A stretch of DNA of 20,914 nt from Welwitschia mirabilis. Lineage: Eukaryota > Gnetophyta > Gnetopsida > Welwitschiales. The DNA lies in NCBI GenBank assembly GCA_051453625.1, contig JBOZIK010000001.1, forward strand, positions 161,469,800 through 161,490,713. The letters run 5' to 3'. Of this stretch, positions 19,851 to 20,914 are shown one piece after another. The notes below the pieces were generated by a model. It was not told where the DNA came from. It saw only the letters and a list, made by a program, of their open reading frames with translations, and did not search any database. The first letter of the stretch is position 1, and every line of letters begins with the position of its first letter. Both the position numbers and the translations under genes were made by a program.

Positions 19851-19868
19851 TGGTGCCATCGCTAGGGA
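19851..19868 (+). other. Primer-binding site, tRNA-Asp type, decayed
   Basis: TGGTGCCATCGCTAGGGA matches 13 of 18 bases of TGGCGCCGTTGCCGGGGA, the complement of the plant tRNA-Asp(GUC) 3' end used by Athila/Tat elements. All five differences are transitions, and four of them remove the three CpGs at positions 4-5, 7-8 and 13-14 of the site. Confidence 0.8.
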
Positions 19869-19951
19869 AGGCTGCTTAGAAATCGAGAGTTTTCATTGCT
19901 TTAGTGGATATTTTGGATGTTTCCTGTAGCAGCAGTGTACTAGTACCTTCT

Positions 19952-20078
19952 GTAAGTTGTTATTTTTACTAACCTTTGATGTCCCCTTCATCGTCCAAAT
20001 GTCACAGTTGGATGATTGTCCTAATTTCTGCTTTCCCTCTTTTTGTGGTTATCTGTGTTTTCTGTTTCTATTGTACAG
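19952..20078 (+). other. Candidate intron in the 5' leader
   Basis: CT|GTAAGT at 19952 is a near-consensus donor, and a pyrimidine-rich run ending TATTGTACAG at 20078 is a strong acceptor. The 127 nt between is T-rich and has branch-point-like sites TACTAAC (19968) and CTAAT (20021). Plant introns of this size and composition are ordinary. It ends 51 nt before the first gag ATG. No transcript evidence is available; chance occurrence cannot be excluded. Confidence 0.35.
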
Positions 20079-20129
20079 GTTATCGTCTGGATGATATACA
20101 GGATAATACCTTATAAGATCCGAGACTGA

Positions 20130-20914
20130 ATGATGAAAATAGGAAAAGGCAAAAAATATTAGAGAGAAAAATAGTTCATTACAAAAAATATCAAAGAATG
20201 TTTGCTAAATTTTAAATTTGAAAATCAAAATAGCCCAGATACGTAAGATTTAGAATTTCCTAAAATTTTTGATTTTAATTCTGTAGAAGAGTCTAATTTT
20301 AATTTTGAAAAATCTGATATCATATTGACCTCTATCCAAAAATAAAAGCAACCTATATCTTCAAATCCACCTCCAGTCATTGGAACCACATGTTTTACTC
20401 CTTCTCAACCAAATACTCGTGCTACTCTGAGAGATCTCATAGTGAATAAATGACTTAAAATTCAAAACACTTTTGACTTATCTCCTGGTGATGATGTAGA
20501 ACTTAAAAGCTTAAATGCTTACCCTACCTTTCGAGGAGAACCTGATAAAGACCCTCTGTAACACATCGATAAGATTGAACAACTCATTTTTACTTCTAAA
20601 AACGGTAAAAAGTGCATAACTAATAGAACCTACATGGTTATTTTTTCCATCACATTATAAGATAAGTCTAAACTTTGGCTTAGAACAATCCTTTACAAGA
20701 GCCTGAAATCTTGGATTCAAGTTCAGGAAGCCTTTATCAAAATATTCATAAACAAAACCACCATCTAGAAACATAAGAAAGAAGTCACAAACTTCCAACA
20801 ACTGCCTAACGAAGATTATGCCTCTGCTTACGAGCGGTTCTTTATGGCTTTACACTCAAATCCTATAGACTCCTTTTCTAAAGTAGAATTAATAGAATAT
20901 TTTTACAGTGGATT
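20130..20914 (+). pseudogene. gag (retrotransposon Gag domain), partial, with in-frame stops
   Basis: Structural Gag of an Athila-like Ty3/gypsy element, which would form the cytoplasmic virus-like particle. The start is placed at a double ATG (20130), which is in frame with everything downstream. After an Asn/Lys-rich N-terminus comes the Gag core: AYPTFRGEPDKDPL, KSKLWLRTILYKSLKSW, VQEAFIKIFINKTT, and NEDYASAYERF, ending at IEYFYSG where the window stops. Eight in-frame stops but no frameshift occur in 261 codons, and each stop is one transition from a Gln, Arg or Trp codon. The copy cannot make Gag but is clearly younger than the minus-strand gag-pro relic. Downstream pol would lie outside the window. 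Confidence 0.85.

Noticed and set aside
20130-20914. Stop-codon reassignment or readthrough to explain a frame-intact gag
   Set aside because: All three stop codons appear, every one is a single transition from a common codon, and the primer site and LTR show the same decay; pseudogenisation is simpler.

Overview
The window looks like intergenic DNA from a large plant nuclear genome, very probably a flowering plant. It is strongly AT-rich, has three N-runs typical of a scaffolded assembly, and is packed with decayed LTR-retrotransposon pieces: LTRs with TATA boxes, tRNA primer-binding sites, polypurine tracts, Ty3/gypsy Gag and protease remnants, and three relics of a plant-transposon-type ORF with an 'FYxN' motif. 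I find no intact host gene, no RNA gene and no CRISPR. The species cannot be named from this sequence.

Layout. 1-77 is the tip of an Athila-like LTR running leftward. About 741-1505 is a plus-strand LTR with three 36-bp U3 repeats, a TATA box and an iMet-type primer-binding site. 1744-2343 and 2620-3062 are gaps. About 2520-3383 is a minus-strand LTR of a second family (TGTTGG start). About 3390-10450 is a giant imperfect palindrome: each arm reads inward as degenerate ORF, small hairpin, purine tract, then a TATA-bearing LTR, and the arms meet at a 26-nt loop (6841-6866). About 11700-13290 holds a minus-strand Gag C-terminus plus protease relic. About 13300-14439 is another TGTTGG-family LTR (minus) with a polypurine tract beside it. 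About 14850-16560 is a minus-strand relic of the transposon-type ORF. 16846-17358 is a second Athila-like LTR, cut by a 100-N gap and followed by a GA-rich block. 17546-18762 is AT-rich with microsatellites. 18763 to about 19844 is a third Athila-like LTR, followed by its tRNA-Asp-type primer-binding site, a leader with a candidate intron, and a gag frame that runs off the window.

How the parts relate. At least four LTR families are layered here. The right-hand Athila-like element is the youngest-looking unit: its gag keeps one frame for about 260 codons but carries eight stops, all explicable by single transitions. Its LTR has far fewer CpGs than the sister copy at 16846, which points to methylation-driven C-to-T decay. 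The most unusual object is the roughly 7-kb tail-to-tail palindrome, which could once have transcribed a long hairpin RNA. All coding remnants are pseudogenes; none is predicted to make a functional protein.
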